Shown here: one piece after another, positions 8,050 to 17,710 of the stretch | How positions within the stretch are numbered: position 1 is the stretch's first letter | Layout of the letters: each line of letters starts with the position of its first letter | NCBI RefSeq assembly: GCF_001721045.1 | Contig: NZ_MDER01000012.1 | Coordinates: 1 to 64,000, forward strand | DNA: 64,000 nt | DNA from: Paenibacillus nuruki | GTDB lineage: Bacteria > Bacillota > Bacilli > Paenibacillales > Paenibacillaceae | Direction: 5' to 3' | Made by a program: the position numbers and the translations under genes | The notes under the pieces: model-generated | Database searches by the model: none | Seen by the model: the letters and a program-made list of their open reading frames with translations, nothing else | What the model was told of the DNA's origin: nothing

Positions 8050-9825
8050 TTAAGATTGTATCCAACCGGATTGCTGTAACAACCGACGAATCATCACTGT
8101 CGCTTGTGCGCGGGATACGTCGCTTTGCGGCTGAATCGCTCCTTGAACACCTTCAAGAATATGATATTTCACGGATAGTGCTAGTGCAGGTACTGCCCAG
8201 TTGGATACTTTCTTCCGATCGGCAAATGGGTTTAGCTGTGCATTCGCTTCACGGGTCGTGATCACTGTGCTCAATCCTGTTAATTTCATCGCATGACTTA
8301 AGATCTCGCTGGCTTCTTCACGGGTAATCTGCTGATTCGGACGGAAAGTCGTATCATTGTATCCTTCAATCAGTCCATGATTACTTGCACTACCAATCAC
8401 ACCTGCATACCAATCGGAATCATGTACATCCGAGAAAGTGGTCTTACTTGGCTCCGCAGATAATCCTAGTGCTCTTACGATCATCGCCGCAAATTCTGCT
8501 CGTGTCACCAGTCGATCAGGCGCAAATACTCCCCCTTTTTCACCTGTGACTATCAGTCGAGAAGCCATATCATTCACATCTGCTGAGCTCCAATGAGAAC
8601 GAGTATCTATCAAAGATGGATGATGAGATACCAGTGCATAGATGCCATTAGTCCATCCATGAATATGTGCTGTAGCACTGCTATCATTCGGTGATGAGAT
8701 CAATGTAGGTACAGGATGCATGGAATGATCGGCTTGATATACTATTGCTGTAGTAGGTTTGGACGATATTGAATCTGTCGATGTTGTTACCGGTACTGGC
8801 ATCGTAAGTTCTAGACTTTGATCGGTGCCTTGCGGAGAAATAGGTACGGTCTGTCCATCATATGAAGCTTGTAATTGTACACTTACAGGCGAGCCGACGA
8901 TATTGATTTGTTGTAGATTTAATAGTGATTGCAGAGATGCTATATCATTATTGGATGGTGTCTTTATCTGAATCGTCAACGTGATTGAGGTCATCGATAC
9001 AGGTGGCTTTGCAAAAGACTGTATTACCTTTTGCGGTTCTAACATAGCGATTGGTAATGTATAGGTGACTTGCGGAAAGACAATCATGATCATTGCTTTT
9101 TGATCGTATAATGCTTGTAGTAACGAACCTTCGATCGGTATCTGTATCGATGAATGATTACTTGTCACTGGAATCGTCAATGTATGCTCGCTATTAGCGG
9201 TGAGTTGCTCAATCGCTACATCGTTATTGATCTGGATAGAAGTGGTACCTGATGGGTCTGATTGGATCGTTGTCAGCGGATGAATAGCTGTTGGGTCAGT
9301 ATCGGAATCATCAAGCGGAGTGGTCTTAGAATTTATTATAGGATCAGCTGACCCGACTACACTATCTGAGATGGATGGATGAGTCGTAGGGATCATCAAG
9401 CTTGCTGTTGGATCAGCAAATAGATACGTACCCTCTCTACCTAACTGAATCACAGCCAATAAGCGGTTATTTGTCGGATCGGCTTGCTCTCGAATATAGA
9501 GGTAACCCGGTTGCCACCGTATAGGCGTCACTATATCATCAGCTTGAATCCAGTGACCATTGATTCCATCTGTAGAATCTAGACTGTATTCGATCAAAGG
9601 AGTCGTCCCTGTTAACCAACCTGCAAGCACATTAATATCGACACTCTGTAGATCCACAGACGATCCTGCAAGTACAACAGGTGATAACAAGCTATCCCAT
9701 CCTAAGGTATCTTCTGCTTTAGCCGATTTCACTCCGCCCCATCCCCATGCCATGATTATCAACAGACTGACACAACAGGCGTACACCGAATAGCGAACTG
9801 CATAACGTCCTTTATACCGATCCAT
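8050..9825 (-). CDS. Exported surface protein with three C-terminal SLH domains
   Basis: The protein (591 aa) has a signal peptide (basic start, hydrophobic core at about 14-28, cleavage near AKAED). A long Thr/Ser-rich beta-type region of unknown function follows, with three SLH domains in the last ~190 residues (VFAPDRLVTRAEFAAMIV; FRPNQQITREEASEIL; IQPQSDVSRAQATVMI). SLH domains bind pyruvylated secondary cell-wall polymer, so it should be cell-surface attached. The start has AGGGGG upstream. The middle (about 45-390) has no domain I can name. It is 47 bases downstream of the BTAD response regulator gene on the same strand. Confidence 0.9.
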   Translation of the reverse strand: MDRYKGRYAVRYSVYACCVSLLIIMAWGWGGVKSAKAEDTLGWDSLLSPVVLAGSSVDLQSVDINVLAGWLTGTTPLIEYSLDSTDGINGHWIQADDIVTPIRWQPGYLYIREQADPTNNRLLAVIQLGREGTYLFADPTASLMIPTTHPSISDSVVGSADPIINSKTTPLDDSDTDPTAIHPLTTIQSDPSGTTSIQINNDVAIEQLTANSEHTLTIPVTSNHSSIQIPIEGSLLQALYDQKAMIMIVFPQVTYTLPIAMLEPQKVIQSFAKPPVSMTSITLTIQIKTPSNNDIASLQSLLNLQQINIVGSPVSVQLQASYDGQTVPISPQGTDQSLELTMPVPVTTSTDSISSKPTTAIVYQADHSMHPVPTLISSPNDSSATAHIHGWTNGIYALVSHHPSLIDTRSHWSSADVNDMASRLIVTGEKGGVFAPDRLVTRAEFAAMIVRALGLSAEPSKTTFSDVHDSDWYAGVIGSASNHGLIEGYNDTTFRPNQQITREEASEILSHAMKLTGLSTVITTREANAQLNPFADRKKVSNWAVPALALSVKYHILEGVQGAIQPQSDVSRAQATVMIRRLLQQSGWIQS

Positions 9826-9872
9826 CGCTAACCCCCTACTCTTTTCTGTACATCCGTATTTCTTGAATCATT

Positions 9873-10997
9873 CTATTGATGAAGTCGTTGGTATAACTGG
9901 ACAGTTTCTTTTTCAGGTTCAATACCCAAGTCTTCTCGAAGCAAATTCACAAATCCTCGATAACAACTCGCTAATAATGCGTGATGACCAATACTTGCAT
10001 AAGCTGTCATCAATAAGCGGCAGATTTCTTCAGAATATGGATCTTTCTGCCATGCTCCTAATAAACGCTGAATCGCTTGCTGTTCCCGGTGATGAGTAAT
10101 CTCATATTGAGCGGTAGTAAACAGCAAATTCATATACGCATGCAGTAGATTTTGACGGCGAATACTTGCCCATGGATAATCATGTTCTTCTAAATAATCC
10201 CCTCGATATAACGATAACAAGTGATCATTTTGATGATAACAATCTTCTGCATAATCTTTGTCTGCTTGAATACCTGCTTCAAAGCGATCTACATCATTCA
10301 TAATGCCTTCTTGATTCAAACGGTACCCTTCTTGCGCATATTCTAACTTGGTCGTAATGCCCCATTCTTTGAGCAACTTGCGAATCTGATAGACCGATGT
10401 ATGCAAATGAGTCGTCGCTTTTTCCTCTGTATATTCCGGCCATAACGCATCGATGATTTTTTCTTTGGAGACCCATTCGCCTTTATGATGTAGCAAAAAT
10501 GCAAACAGTTCTTGTGCTTTCATCGTGCGCCATTTCAGCTTTTTGCCATCATGTTGTCCATCTTGTAAAGTAAGTCGCTTAAAGCATAATACTTTGACAA
10601 CATCTTCAACTTGCTGAGGTTCCTGTGCTTGGGGTACAGGAATAGAATGACGAATACGTTCTAGTGTTTTCTGGAAACGAACCGGTACAATCGGCTTCAA
10701 AATATAATCCAGTGCATTCAATTCAAAAGCTTCTAAAGCATATTCCGAATAAGCTGTAATATAAATAATTTTGATCTCCTGATCGATCTGTTGAATATAT
10801 TCAGCCGCTTCTAGACCGTTAATCTCAGGCATACCGATATCAAGAAAAACAATATCTGTTTTATTTTTCTTCAGGTGATCAATACCAGCTTGAGCAAATG
10901 TGTATTTGCCGACCACTTCAATATTTCCATCTTTGTTTAATAGTTTTTCCAAATGTAACAACGCCGGCTTCTCATCATCAATCAAAATGGCTCTCAT
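9873..10997 (-). CDS. Response regulator with receiver, winged-helix and BTAD domains
   Basis: The protein (374 aa) has a receiver domain at 1-120 with acidic pocket DDE at 7-9, phosphoacceptor Asp53 in FLDIGMP and Lys in YILKPI. An OmpR/SARP-like winged helix lies at about 140-225 (EKATTHLHTSVYQIRKLL). A bacterial transcriptional activation domain with TPR-like helices covers about 235-374. Its start overlaps the stop of the hybrid kinase by four bases (ATGA), so the two are translationally coupled and form a cognate pair. The target genes are unknown. The SLH gene immediately downstream is a natural candidate, by inference. Confidence 0.9.
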   Translation of the reverse strand: MRAILIDDEKPALLHLEKLLNKDGNIEVVGKYTFAQAGIDHLKKNKTDIVFLDIGMPEINGLEAAEYIQQIDQEIKIIYITAYSEYALEAFELNALDYILKPIVPVRFQKTLERIRHSIPVPQAQEPQQVEDVVKVLCFKRLTLQDGQHDGKKLKWRTMKAQELFAFLLHHKGEWVSKEKIIDALWPEYTEEKATTHLHTSVYQIRKLLKEWGITTKLEYAQEGYRLNQEGIMNDVDRFEAGIQADKDYAEDCYHQNDHLLSLYRGDYLEEHDYPWASIRRQNLLHAYMNLLFTTAQYEITHHREQQAIQRLLGAWQKDPYSEEICRLLMTAYASIGHHALLASCYRGFVNLLREDLGIEPEKETVQLYQRLHQ

Positions 10998-13900
10998 GCG
11001 CTTACTTCACCTCCCGGAATCGTAAAGCTTATCGTTGTTCCTTTGCCGACTGTGCTTTCAATATGAAGCCCTTGACCATACATCGCTAGTAGTCGTTTGT
11101 GAATATTGATCACTCCGACACCGCTATTGGCTGATGTAGATTCTCCTGCTAATAAAGCAGGAATCTTCTCAGGTGCCATCCCTATACCGTCATCTTGAAT
11201 ACGGACAAGTAGATTATTCTGTTGTTCTTGAATAGAGATAGTTAATATCCCTCCTACTGCTCTGTTCATCAGTCCATGACGTACTGCATTTTCAACAAGG
11301 GGTTGGATACTGAGCGGTGGAATCATCTGCCCTAGTTCACGATCCACATCCCATACAATCTGCAAACGTTCATCAAACCGTGCTTTTTCAAGCGATAGAT
11401 AAGACTGAATCAATTCAATTTCTTTATTTAAAGTCGTTAACTGATCTCGATTCTGAAAATCAAAACTTCGCCGTAAATATTGACTAAGCTCAATTAACAA
11501 CTCTGAGGCTTGATCCGGATCGATCGAACACATCGCAATAATCGTATTCAGCGCATTATATAAGAAATGCGGCTTGATCTGTGCTTGCAAAAATGCCATT
11601 TCAGTACGCAACACGGTCTGCACCGAAGACTTCAGTTCTAATAAAGTGTTCACACGTGCTCTTAGTTCAATCGCATGAACAGGCTTACCTAGAAAATCAT
11701 TGACCCCTGCGGCAAATCCATTCTGAATATCTTCAGGACGACTGCGTGCGGTTAACATCAATATCGGTAGTTCGGATAAGGAGTAGCGTTGACGAACTTG
11801 ACGACACAGTTCCAATCCAGACATCCCGGGCATCATCCAATCGGTAATCATCAGATCAATCTTCGGATGATATCGTAATTTATCTAGTGCCGCTTTCCCA
11901 CTTTGCGCTTCGATCACTACATATTGTTGTAACGATAAAATGTTATTCAACACCCGTAAGTTCACCGGATCATCATCTACGATCAAGATCACTTGAGTAT
12001 GATGTGAATGAGATAGCTCATCCTCTTTATTGATCAATGGCTCTTTCTCACGTTGGAGTACGGGTTTGCTTTTCGAAATAGACCGTTTCACTTCAGGTGG
12101 AGCGGTCATCGGTTGAACAGTATTTATCATTTCTTTGGTTATCGGCACATCAGCAGTAGGCAATGTAACTGTAAATGTAGATCCTTGACCAAGAACCGAT
12201 TCTACCGTGATCTGCCCATCATTTAATTCAACTAACTTTTTGGTAATACTAAGTCCAAGCCCTGTGCCGGCGTAACTTTGCTCGGATAGCCCTAAGCCTT
12301 GTTCGAACGATTTGAAAATATCTTCATACCGATCTGCTTCAATTCCGATCCCTGTATCGACTACAGCGAAGGTAACATGCCCTGCACCGACTTCAACAAT
12401 AAAACGAATCTCGCCTTGCTCTGTAAATTTCACAGCATTGCCGAGCAAATTATAAAGAATCTGACTTAACCGATCTTCATCGGTATATAAAGGAGGCACA
12501 TATTCAGGCCATTCTTGGATAAATACAATCTGCCGTCCTGCGGCCGTATAACTAACAATCTCTAGCACCGATTCAGCAACAGTTCGTAGATTAACCGCTT
12601 TGCGATCCAGTAAAAGATCACCATTTTTCAACTTGGAATAATCCAAAATATCATTGATCAATGCGGCAAGCTTATGCCCTGTCGACGATACCACTATCAA
12701 TTGCTCGACTTGCTTATCTTCCAGAGGCCCTGCGGCTCCTTCGATCAGTGATTCGGTCATATTAATCATGCCATGCAGCGGTGTACGAAGCGCATGCGAA
12801 GTATTTGCAATAAATTCATTTTTCAATTCATCTAATGTCAGTAATTGCTGAGATAGATTTTCAATTTGCTGAAAAGAAAGGGCAAATTGTCGACCGATCA
12901 TCAGACACTGTGTAATCACAAAAAATAGTACTTCGATAGGAATAATAGCTGTATTATCTATAATTCCGCGCAAGCTAATGATACTGATAATAGCGACAAC
13001 CGCCAGACTATGCACACTTAGAAGCATCGACTGACTATGCGGTTGCTTCCTGATCACTGCTCTGACTACGATATAGATTACATACGCAATCGTTAGTAGG
13101 TTACAGAGGAACCAGATTTGATCTATTTGTGTGAAAAAGGAAGTCGGTGTAAACACACTCATCGCTAGTAAAATAATGCTCATGATCCGATAACTACGTA
13201 ACACAAGCACATGTGCTACATTAGGCAAAGATTTACTCACATAAAACAGCAAACAATAATAGAAAATCACCGAACAACCCAGTTGAACACGTAACACCAG
13301 TTCGTACGACAGTTCTGGCGATATCATACTGAACAACTTTTCTCCGTGAGTTAATACATGTAGAAAAGCAGCAATACAGAAAAATCCAAGATAAAGTAAG
13401 GTCTGATCTTTGCGTCGCATCTGATACAGAATCAATACATACAGACCCGGAAGTAAAAAGCCCCCCATGACAGCGATATCGCTAATAATAGAAATTTCAC
13501 GTTCTTTTGTAATAGCAGTCATATCGCCAAAGTTAATCGGATAAGCGATACCACCAGAGGAATAACTATAATTCGATACTTGTACAACCAGATCAACAGT
13601 ATTGCCATCGATAGGAACCCATGTGTTATAAGGCACATTGTTAGGGACTGTTGTTGCCGCTGTTGTACCAGGTGTTCCACTGGAACCTACCCGTTGTCCA
13701 TTAATAAAAATTCGATGAGCAGTACGAATATTTTTGACATGAATCCCGTATAAACGTTCTGCTTGTTGCTGATCTCCTACCAGAATACGCAAATGGTAAG
13801 TAGCATATCCAAAAGCAGAGCTACCGTTTTGTTGCATGACTTTATTCCACGATTGAGGGACTTGAATCGGTTGCGCGGGAATATTTATTTTCGCTGATGC

Positions 13901-14128
13901 TCCATTTTGAAAATCTTGAGGGTTCAGAAATACAGAGGGATAGATATCCCATTCGCCATTTAGCGACACAGTACCGTTGGTACTATAATCCCATTGGCGT
14001 AAATCTATAACTCCATGTTGTGCGACAGGATGATCTATTTTATCGACAAGATATTGCCGGATAAATCCGTATACAGGCGCAGCGATTAGCAATAGTACGA
14101 TTAAGGGCACTAGCCATTGTTTTTTCAT
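10994..14128 (-). CDS. 7TM hybrid sensor kinase with two histidine-kinase modules and a receiver
   Basis: The protein is 1,044 aa from the ATG at 14128 (AAGGAG five bases upstream). Domain order: N-terminal membrane anchor; extracellular galactose-binding-like sensor at about 35-215; seven transmembrane helices at about 215-420 (7TMR-DISM type). Next is HisKA with His445 in NTSHALRTPLHG and its ATPase (NLLGNAVKF, GTGLGLSI). A receiver with Asp763 in LMITDWMMPG follows. The last module is LytS/YesM-like, with His854 in QIKPHFLYNAL and an ATPase containing LVENAVRHG. This gives two potential phosphorylating histidines and one receiver in one chain, coupled to the BTAD regulator. The N-terminal sensor resembles glycoside-hydrolase jelly-roll domains, suggesting carbohydrate or cell-wall sensing. 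Confidence 0.9.
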   Translation of the reverse strand: MKKQWLVPLIVLLLIAAPVYGFIRQYLVDKIDHPVAQHGVIDLRQWDYSTNGTVSLNGEWDIYPSVFLNPQDFQNGASAKINIPAQPIQVPQSWNKVMQQNGSSAFGYATYHLRILVGDQQQAERLYGIHVKNIRTAHRIFINGQRVGSSGTPGTTAATTVPNNVPYNTWVPIDGNTVDLVVQVSNYSYSSGGIAYPINFGDMTAITKEREISIISDIAVMGGFLLPGLYVLILYQMRRKDQTLLYLGFFCIAAFLHVLTHGEKLFSMISPELSYELVLRVQLGCSVIFYYCLLFYVSKSLPNVAHVLVLRSYRIMSIILLAMSVFTPTSFFTQIDQIWFLCNLLTIAYVIYIVVRAVIRKQPHSQSMLLSVHSLAVVAIISIISLRGIIDNTAIIPIEVLFFVITQCLMIGRQFALSFQQIENLSQQLLTLDELKNEFIANTSHALRTPLHGMINMTESLIEGAAGPLEDKQVEQLIVVSSTGHKLAALINDILDYSKLKNGDLLLDRKAVNLRTVAESVLEIVSYTAAGRQIVFIQEWPEYVPPLYTDEDRLSQILYNLLGNAVKFTEQGEIRFIVEVGAGHVTFAVVDTGIGIEADRYEDIFKSFEQGLGLSEQSYAGTGLGLSITKKLVELNDGQITVESVLGQGSTFTVTLPTADVPITKEMINTVQPMTAPPEVKRSISKSKPVLQREKEPLINKEDELSHSHHTQVILIVDDDPVNLRVLNNILSLQQYVVIEAQSGKAALDKLRYHPKIDLMITDWMMPGMSGLELCRQVRQRYSLSELPILMLTARSRPEDIQNGFAAGVNDFLGKPVHAIELRARVNTLLELKSSVQTVLRTEMAFLQAQIKPHFLYNALNTIIAMCSIDPDQASELLIELSQYLRRSFDFQNRDQLTTLNKEIELIQSYLSLEKARFDERLQIVWDVDRELGQMIPPLSIQPLVENAVRHGLMNRAVGGILTISIQEQQNNLLVRIQDDGIGMAPEKIPALLAGESTSANSGVGVINIHKRLLAMYGQGLHIESTVGKGTTISFTIPGGEVSA

Positions 14129-14342
14129 AACGGCTCCTTCGTCTTCTAATATCTTGTGTCTATGTAAAGCCGATATTGCATCTTTGTGCAAATTTTATGC
14201 ATGTCCTACTCTATATAACGGTTGAAAGGATCCAGAAATGTTGGTTTTGAAACAAAAAAAATCAGTATTTTTGCTAATTATTCAAGATGTTTGATTTGGT
14301 GTATGTTAACTATAGAGACATAGCCTACGAGGAGGAATACTT

Positions 14343-15281
14343 ATGAAAGCAGTTGTTATCGAACAATACGGTGAAAAAGAAGAACTGAAAGAAATGAATG
14401 TTCCTGATCCTGTACCCGGAGAACATCAAGTCGTCGTCAAATTAAAAGCAACTTCGATCAACCCGATCGATTGGAAATTACGTGCAGGTTATTTAAAACA
14501 AATGATGGATTGGGAGTTCCCAATTATTTTGGGATGGGATGCTGCTGGTGTAATTACAGAAGTCGGTTCTGCGGTAACGGAGTGGAAAATAGGAGACGAA
14601 GTATTTGCTCGTCCGGAAACAACACGTTTTGGAACCTATGCAGAATATACGCTTGTGGATGATCATTTATTAGCAGCGTTGCCTGTGAGTGTGACTTTCC
14701 AAGAAGCCGCTTCTATTCCACTCGCTGGACTTACTGCATGGCAAGCACTGTTCGATCATGGACAATTGCAAGCTGGTGAAAAAGTATTGATTCATGCAGG
14801 TGCAGGTGGCGTAGGAAGTCTAGCGATTCAACTTGCCAAAAATGCAGGTGCACATGTCATCACTACAGCTAATGAGAAAAACAAAGAGTTCGCCACATCT
14901 CTAGGTGCGGATGAAGTGATCGATTACAAATCGACAGACTTTTCGGAAGTCTTGTCCGATATTGATCTGGTATTTGATACGATGGGCGATAAGATTCAAG
15001 CAGATAGCTTCAAAGTACTCAAACCGGGCACTGGACGCTTAATTTCTATCGTAGGTGAACCGGATGAGAAGTTAAAAGCACAATACGATGTGACTGCTAA
15101 GTCGATCTGGTTAGAACCTAATGGCGAGCAATTGCAAAAGCTAGGTTTATTGATGGCTGAAGGCAAGCTTAAAGCAATCGTAGGCACTGAAATTCCTTTC
15201 TCTGAAAAAGGACTACAAGAAGCTCATGAATTAAGTGCAACTCATCATGCTAAAGGCAAAATTGTAATCACGTTCGAATAG
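14343..15281 (+). CDS. NADP-dependent quinone oxidoreductase-like reductase
   Basis: The protein (312 aa) is a zinc-free medium-chain reductase. It has ISINPIDWKLRAG-like GroES residues near 36-48, LGWDAAGVITEVG, and the nucleotide motif HAGAGGVGSLAIQLA. Length and motifs fit NADPH:quinone or enone reductases. GAGGAGG lies just upstream of the ATG at 14343. It is divergent from the hybrid kinase gene, with about 210 bases between starts, and is followed 20 bases later by a small membrane protein that probably shares its transcript. It is a second reductase of this superfamily in the window but only distantly similar to the one at 2609-3640. Confidence 0.9.
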   Translation: MKAVVIEQYGEKEELKEMNVPDPVPGEHQVVVKLKATSINPIDWKLRAGYLKQMMDWEFPIILGWDAAGVITEVGSAVTEWKIGDEVFARPETTRFGTYAEYTLVDDHLLAALPVSVTFQEAASIPLAGLTAWQALFDHGQLQAGEKVLIHAGAGGVGSLAIQLAKNAGAHVITTANEKNKEFATSLGADEVIDYKSTDFSEVLSDIDLVFDTMGDKIQADSFKVLKPGTGRLISIVGEPDEKLKAQYDVTAKSIWLEPNGEQLQKLGLLMAEGKLKAIVGTEIPFSEKGLQEAHELSATHHAKGKIVITFE

Positions 15282-15301
15282 AAACGGTGGTGCAATAATC
15301 T

Positions 15302-15634
15302 ATGGGATGGTTAAATCCAGCAACCGTATTTTCTGACCCTTTATTTCGCTTGGTCTGGTTCATTGAATTACTGATATTGTTATTTGTGATTTTGACAGGT
15401 TCACGCTTTTCTCGTAAAAGCTGGATCGGCACAACGATTCTGTTGGTCTTAGGGTTAAGCGCACTTCTCCCCGGTTACATTTATCAATTAACACATCCTG
15501 ATCGTGTCGGTGCATTGATCGATATTCCATTGTTACTGATGTTTCCTATTATGCTGGTCAGTGTTTTATGGGCGATCATCATTTGGATCTATCGCTGGCG
15601 TATCCGTCAACGTTCACGTGTTACACAGACCTAA
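15302..15634 (+). CDS. Small integral membrane protein, unknown function
   Basis: The protein (110 aa) has three predicted membrane segments: about 15-33 (LVWFIELLILLFVIL), 40-58 (IGTTILLVLGLSALLPG) and 73-95 (LIDIPLLLMFPIMLVSVLWAIII). The C-terminal tail is basic (RWRIRQRSR), placing the C-terminus inside. The ribosome site is weak (GGTGG). It lies 20 bases after the reductase gene and before a perfect terminator, so it is probably the second gene of that unit. No family is recognised. Confidence 0.72.
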   Translation: MGWLNPATVFSDPLFRLVWFIELLILLFVILTGSRFSRKSWIGTTILLVLGLSALLPGYIYQLTHPDRVGALIDIPLLLMFPIMLVSVLWAIIIWIYRWRIRQRSRVTQT

Positions 15635-15640
15635 TCTAAA

Positions 15641-15688
15641 CCAAAAACCTCTTATATCGGCAACTCGCCAAAGTAAGAGGTTTTTGGT
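15641..15688. terminator. Bidirectional rho-independent terminator
   Basis: CCAAAAACCTCTTA and TAAGAGGTTTTTGG form a perfect 14-bp stem. The A-tract and T-tract arms make it usable from both sides, between the convergent membrane-protein and pcp genes. Confidence 0.92.
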
Positions 15689-15727
15689 GTACTCTATTTT
15701 CAAAGTCATGACCAAAAGCACCAGACT

Positions 15728-16366
15728 TTAGTTGTCTTTTTGCAATTGCTCTACAGTGGTACGTATAATTAACTGAAGAGCACGTGACATAAGATTGATA
15801 GGTAGTGTTGGTAAGCTTGGCTTGTGAAGTGCCATTTCGGTAGACGCAGGAAAATGCACAAATCCTGCGAGTACACCCGGACTGGATTGCTTCACATAAT
15901 CGAGAACACCATACATCACGTTGTTGCAGATAAACGTCCCTGCGGTATTGGAGATCACAGCTGGAATGCCATTTTCAATCAATCGATCTGTTATTTGACG
16001 AATCGGTAACGTTGAAAATAATCCGTCCGGTCCATTGGCTCGAATCGGTACATCTTGTGGACGTTCATTGCGATTATCTCCATAGCTCGAAGCTTCAATA
16101 TCTTTGATATTAACAGCAATACGCTCCAGATTGACTGCGGTACGTCCGGCTGCAAGTCCGCAAGCGATAATAATATCCGGCTGAAAACGTTCTACTTCAG
16201 CAAGCAGTAACTCTACACACTCATCATAATGTACAGGTAACAATATCGTATGCAGTTCTAACGAAATATCGGTAAACGAATGATCTTCCATCGCTTGTAC
16301 TAAAGATTGCGTAGGATTAATCGTATGACCGCCAAACGGCTCAAATCCAGACAATAACAGTTTCAT
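15728..16366 (-). CDS. pcp: Pyrrolidone-carboxylate peptidase (pyroglutamyl peptidase I)
   Basis: The protein (212 aa) has the usual length for this cytoplasmic cysteine peptidase (family C15), which removes N-terminal pyroglutamate from peptides. The catalytic triad is visible: Glu81 in VNLERIAVN, Cys147 in SNTAGTFICNN and His171 in GFVHFP. The N-terminal MKLLLSGFEPFGG and INPTQ motifs are family hallmarks. An AAGGGG site lies nine bases upstream of the ATG. It is monocistronic, bounded by the bidirectional terminator and divergent from the glutathione peroxidase gene. Confidence 0.96.
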   Translation of the reverse strand: MKLLLSGFEPFGGHTINPTQSLVQAMEDHSFTDISLELHTILLPVHYDECVELLLAEVERFQPDIIIACGLAAGRTAVNLERIAVNIKDIEASSYGDNRNERPQDVPIRANGPDGLFSTLPIRQITDRLIENGIPAVISNTAGTFICNNVMYGVLDYVKQSSPGVLAGFVHFPASTEMALHKPSLPTLPINLMSRALQLIIRTTVEQLQKDN

Positions 16367-16474
16367 TATTTACAGCCCCTTTTCGCTTATGGTATGTGTA
16401 GAAAACATGGTTATTAGGAAGATATCAGACCTTTTGTTTCTCTACAGTTTACATGAAGATGACCAAGTTGGACA

Positions 16475-16502
16475 TTGACATTTAAAATGAATCCGTTACA
16501 AT
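16475..16502 (+). promoter_or_regulatory. Predicted sigma-A promoter of the glutathione peroxidase gene
   Basis: TTGACA (16475-16480) is separated by 16 bases from TACAAT (16497-16502), about 60 bases before the ATG at 16564. The -35 is consensus and the -10 has one mismatch. Confidence 0.65.
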
Positions 16503-16563
16503 TAAAGTATACATTTTTAAAAATTAAATTTTGCAAAATCATTTTTAAAGGAGATGGAATAGA

Positions 16564-17058
16564 ATGTCAGTATACGATTATTCAGCAACAACGATTGATA
16601 AAGAAGAAAAGTCTCTTGCCGATTACAATGGGGATGTACTCCTTATCGTAAACACAGCAAGTGGTTGCGGTCTAACTCCTCAATATGAAGGTCTGCAAAA
16701 ATTATACGATACTTATAATGAACAAGGATTCAAAGTGCTTGGTTTCCCTTGTAACCAATTCAAAGGACAAGAGCCAGGAACAGAAGAAGATATCAAATCT
16801 TTTTGTCAGGTCAACTACAATGTTAGCTTCCCATTGTTCTCCAAAGTAGATGTGATCGGTGAGACAGCTCATCCATTGTTCCAATATCTAGTGAATGAAG
16901 CTCCTGCACCTTCTCGTACTGGGGAGATCGAATGGAATTTTGCTAAGTTTTTGGTTGATCAAAAGGGTAATGTGGTTAAACAATATCCATCACGTCTTGA
17001 TCCAGCAGAAGTTGAAAGTGATATCCAAAAAGTACTTGCTGGTGAGAAATTGAACTAA
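16564..17058 (+). CDS. Glutathione peroxidase family thiol peroxidase (Cys type)
   Basis: The protein (164 aa) carries catalytic Cys35 in NTASGCGLTPQ, Gln69 in FPCNQFKGQEPG and Trp124-Asn125 in IEWNFAKF. Cys81 (SFCQVNY) is at the position used as the resolving cysteine in two-Cys members. Bacillota of this kind generally lack glutathione, and such enzymes are usually thioredoxin-dependent peroxidases that reduce hydroperoxides in the cytoplasm. AAAGGAG precedes the ATG. The following gene, 85 bases on, is a rhodanese-type protein, another thiol-chemistry protein. Confidence 0.93.
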   Translation: MSVYDYSATTIDKEEKSLADYNGDVLLIVNTASGCGLTPQYEGLQKLYDTYNEQGFKVLGFPCNQFKGQEPGTEEDIKSFCQVNYNVSFPLFSKVDVIGETAHPLFQYLVNEAPAPSRTGEIEWNFAKFLVDQKGNVVKQYPSRLDPAEVESDIQKVLAGEKLN

Positions 17059-17143
17059 TCATAGATGAATATGATTGTTACATTGTGGTAAACTACACAT
17101 GCAATAATGGCTCTTATACTATCTAACTGGAGGTCGATGAACC

Positions 17144-17539
17144 ATGGCATTAACATTTACAGATTTGGTAACTAAAGCACGTAACAGTGTACCTGGTGTA
17201 ACTTCTGAAGAAGCACGCAAAAAAATCAATGAGAACCCTGAAACATTCGTTATTGATGTACAGGATGCTAAAGACGTAGGTGCTTGTGGATTAATTCCAA
17301 GTAGCGCTAATATCTCTTTGGGCATGTTGCCAATCCGTGCTGATCTACAATTACCAGAAGAATTGCGTGATGGTCGTTTGTCTGATCGTTCACGTCCTGT
17401 TTTGGTTACTTGTGGTGCAGGTGGACAAGCTGCTCTTGGTGCCTACCTTTTGAAAGAAATGGGCTTTACAGATGTCGCTTATATCGACGGCGGAACAGCA
17501 GCATGGAAACAAGCGGGCTTTGAAGTCGAAGAAGTATAA
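17144..17539 (+). CDS. Rhodanese-like domain protein
   Basis: The protein (131 aa) is a single rhodanese domain. The active-site loop is TCGAGGQAA, with the persulfide-carrying cysteine at about residue 87, preceded by VIDVQDAKDVGACG at the position of the usual DVR motif. Such proteins transfer sulfane sulfur in the cytoplasm. GGAGG lies upstream of the ATG at 17144; a nearby ATG at 17137 is out of frame. A terminator follows. The partner is not known; proximity to the peroxidase suggests a redox or sulfur role. Confidence 0.88.
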   Translation: MALTFTDLVTKARNSVPGVTSEEARKKINENPETFVIDVQDAKDVGACGLIPSSANISLGMLPIRADLQLPEELRDGRLSDRSRPVLVTCGAGGQAALGAYLLKEMGFTDVAYIDGGTAAWKQAGFEVEEV

Positions 17540-17582
17540 TTAAATTTAATCACGAATAGTTTTCGTGAATATCATCATACAC

Positions 17583-17617
17583 AGAAAGCCTTGAAGATTG
17601 ATTTCAAGGCTTTTTGT
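17583..17617 (+). terminator. Rho-independent terminator after the rhodanese gene
   Basis: GAAAGCCTTGAA and TTTCAAGGCTTT form the stem with a short loop, followed by TTTGT. Confidence 0.9.
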
Positions 17618-17686
17618 ATATTCAATCGGTGGTAACACACGTCTTATCCTCTATTAACGATAAGGGTAAATAATACGCATCTCATA

Positions 17687-17701
17687 TTGTAATCGTTATC
17701 A
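17687..17701 (+). promoter_or_regulatory. CcpA catabolite-response element (cre), exact consensus match
   Basis: TTGTAATCGTTATCA matches the consensus WTGNAANCGNWNNCA at every specified position and also fits TGWAANCGNTNWCA. It is 10 bases upstream of a candidate -35 for the GH13 amylase gene, in the 458-base gap after the rhodanese gene. By established knowledge CcpA with HPr-Ser-P binds such sites to repress or, when upstream of the promoter, sometimes activate. Carbon-catabolite control of the amylase is the natural inference. Confidence 0.7.
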
Positions 17702-17710
17702 TTTTCGGAT

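Noticed and set aside
17687-17701. Fur box before the amylase gene
   Set aside because: The bases resemble a Fur-family half-site, but the match to the CcpA cre consensus is complete and fits the gene.
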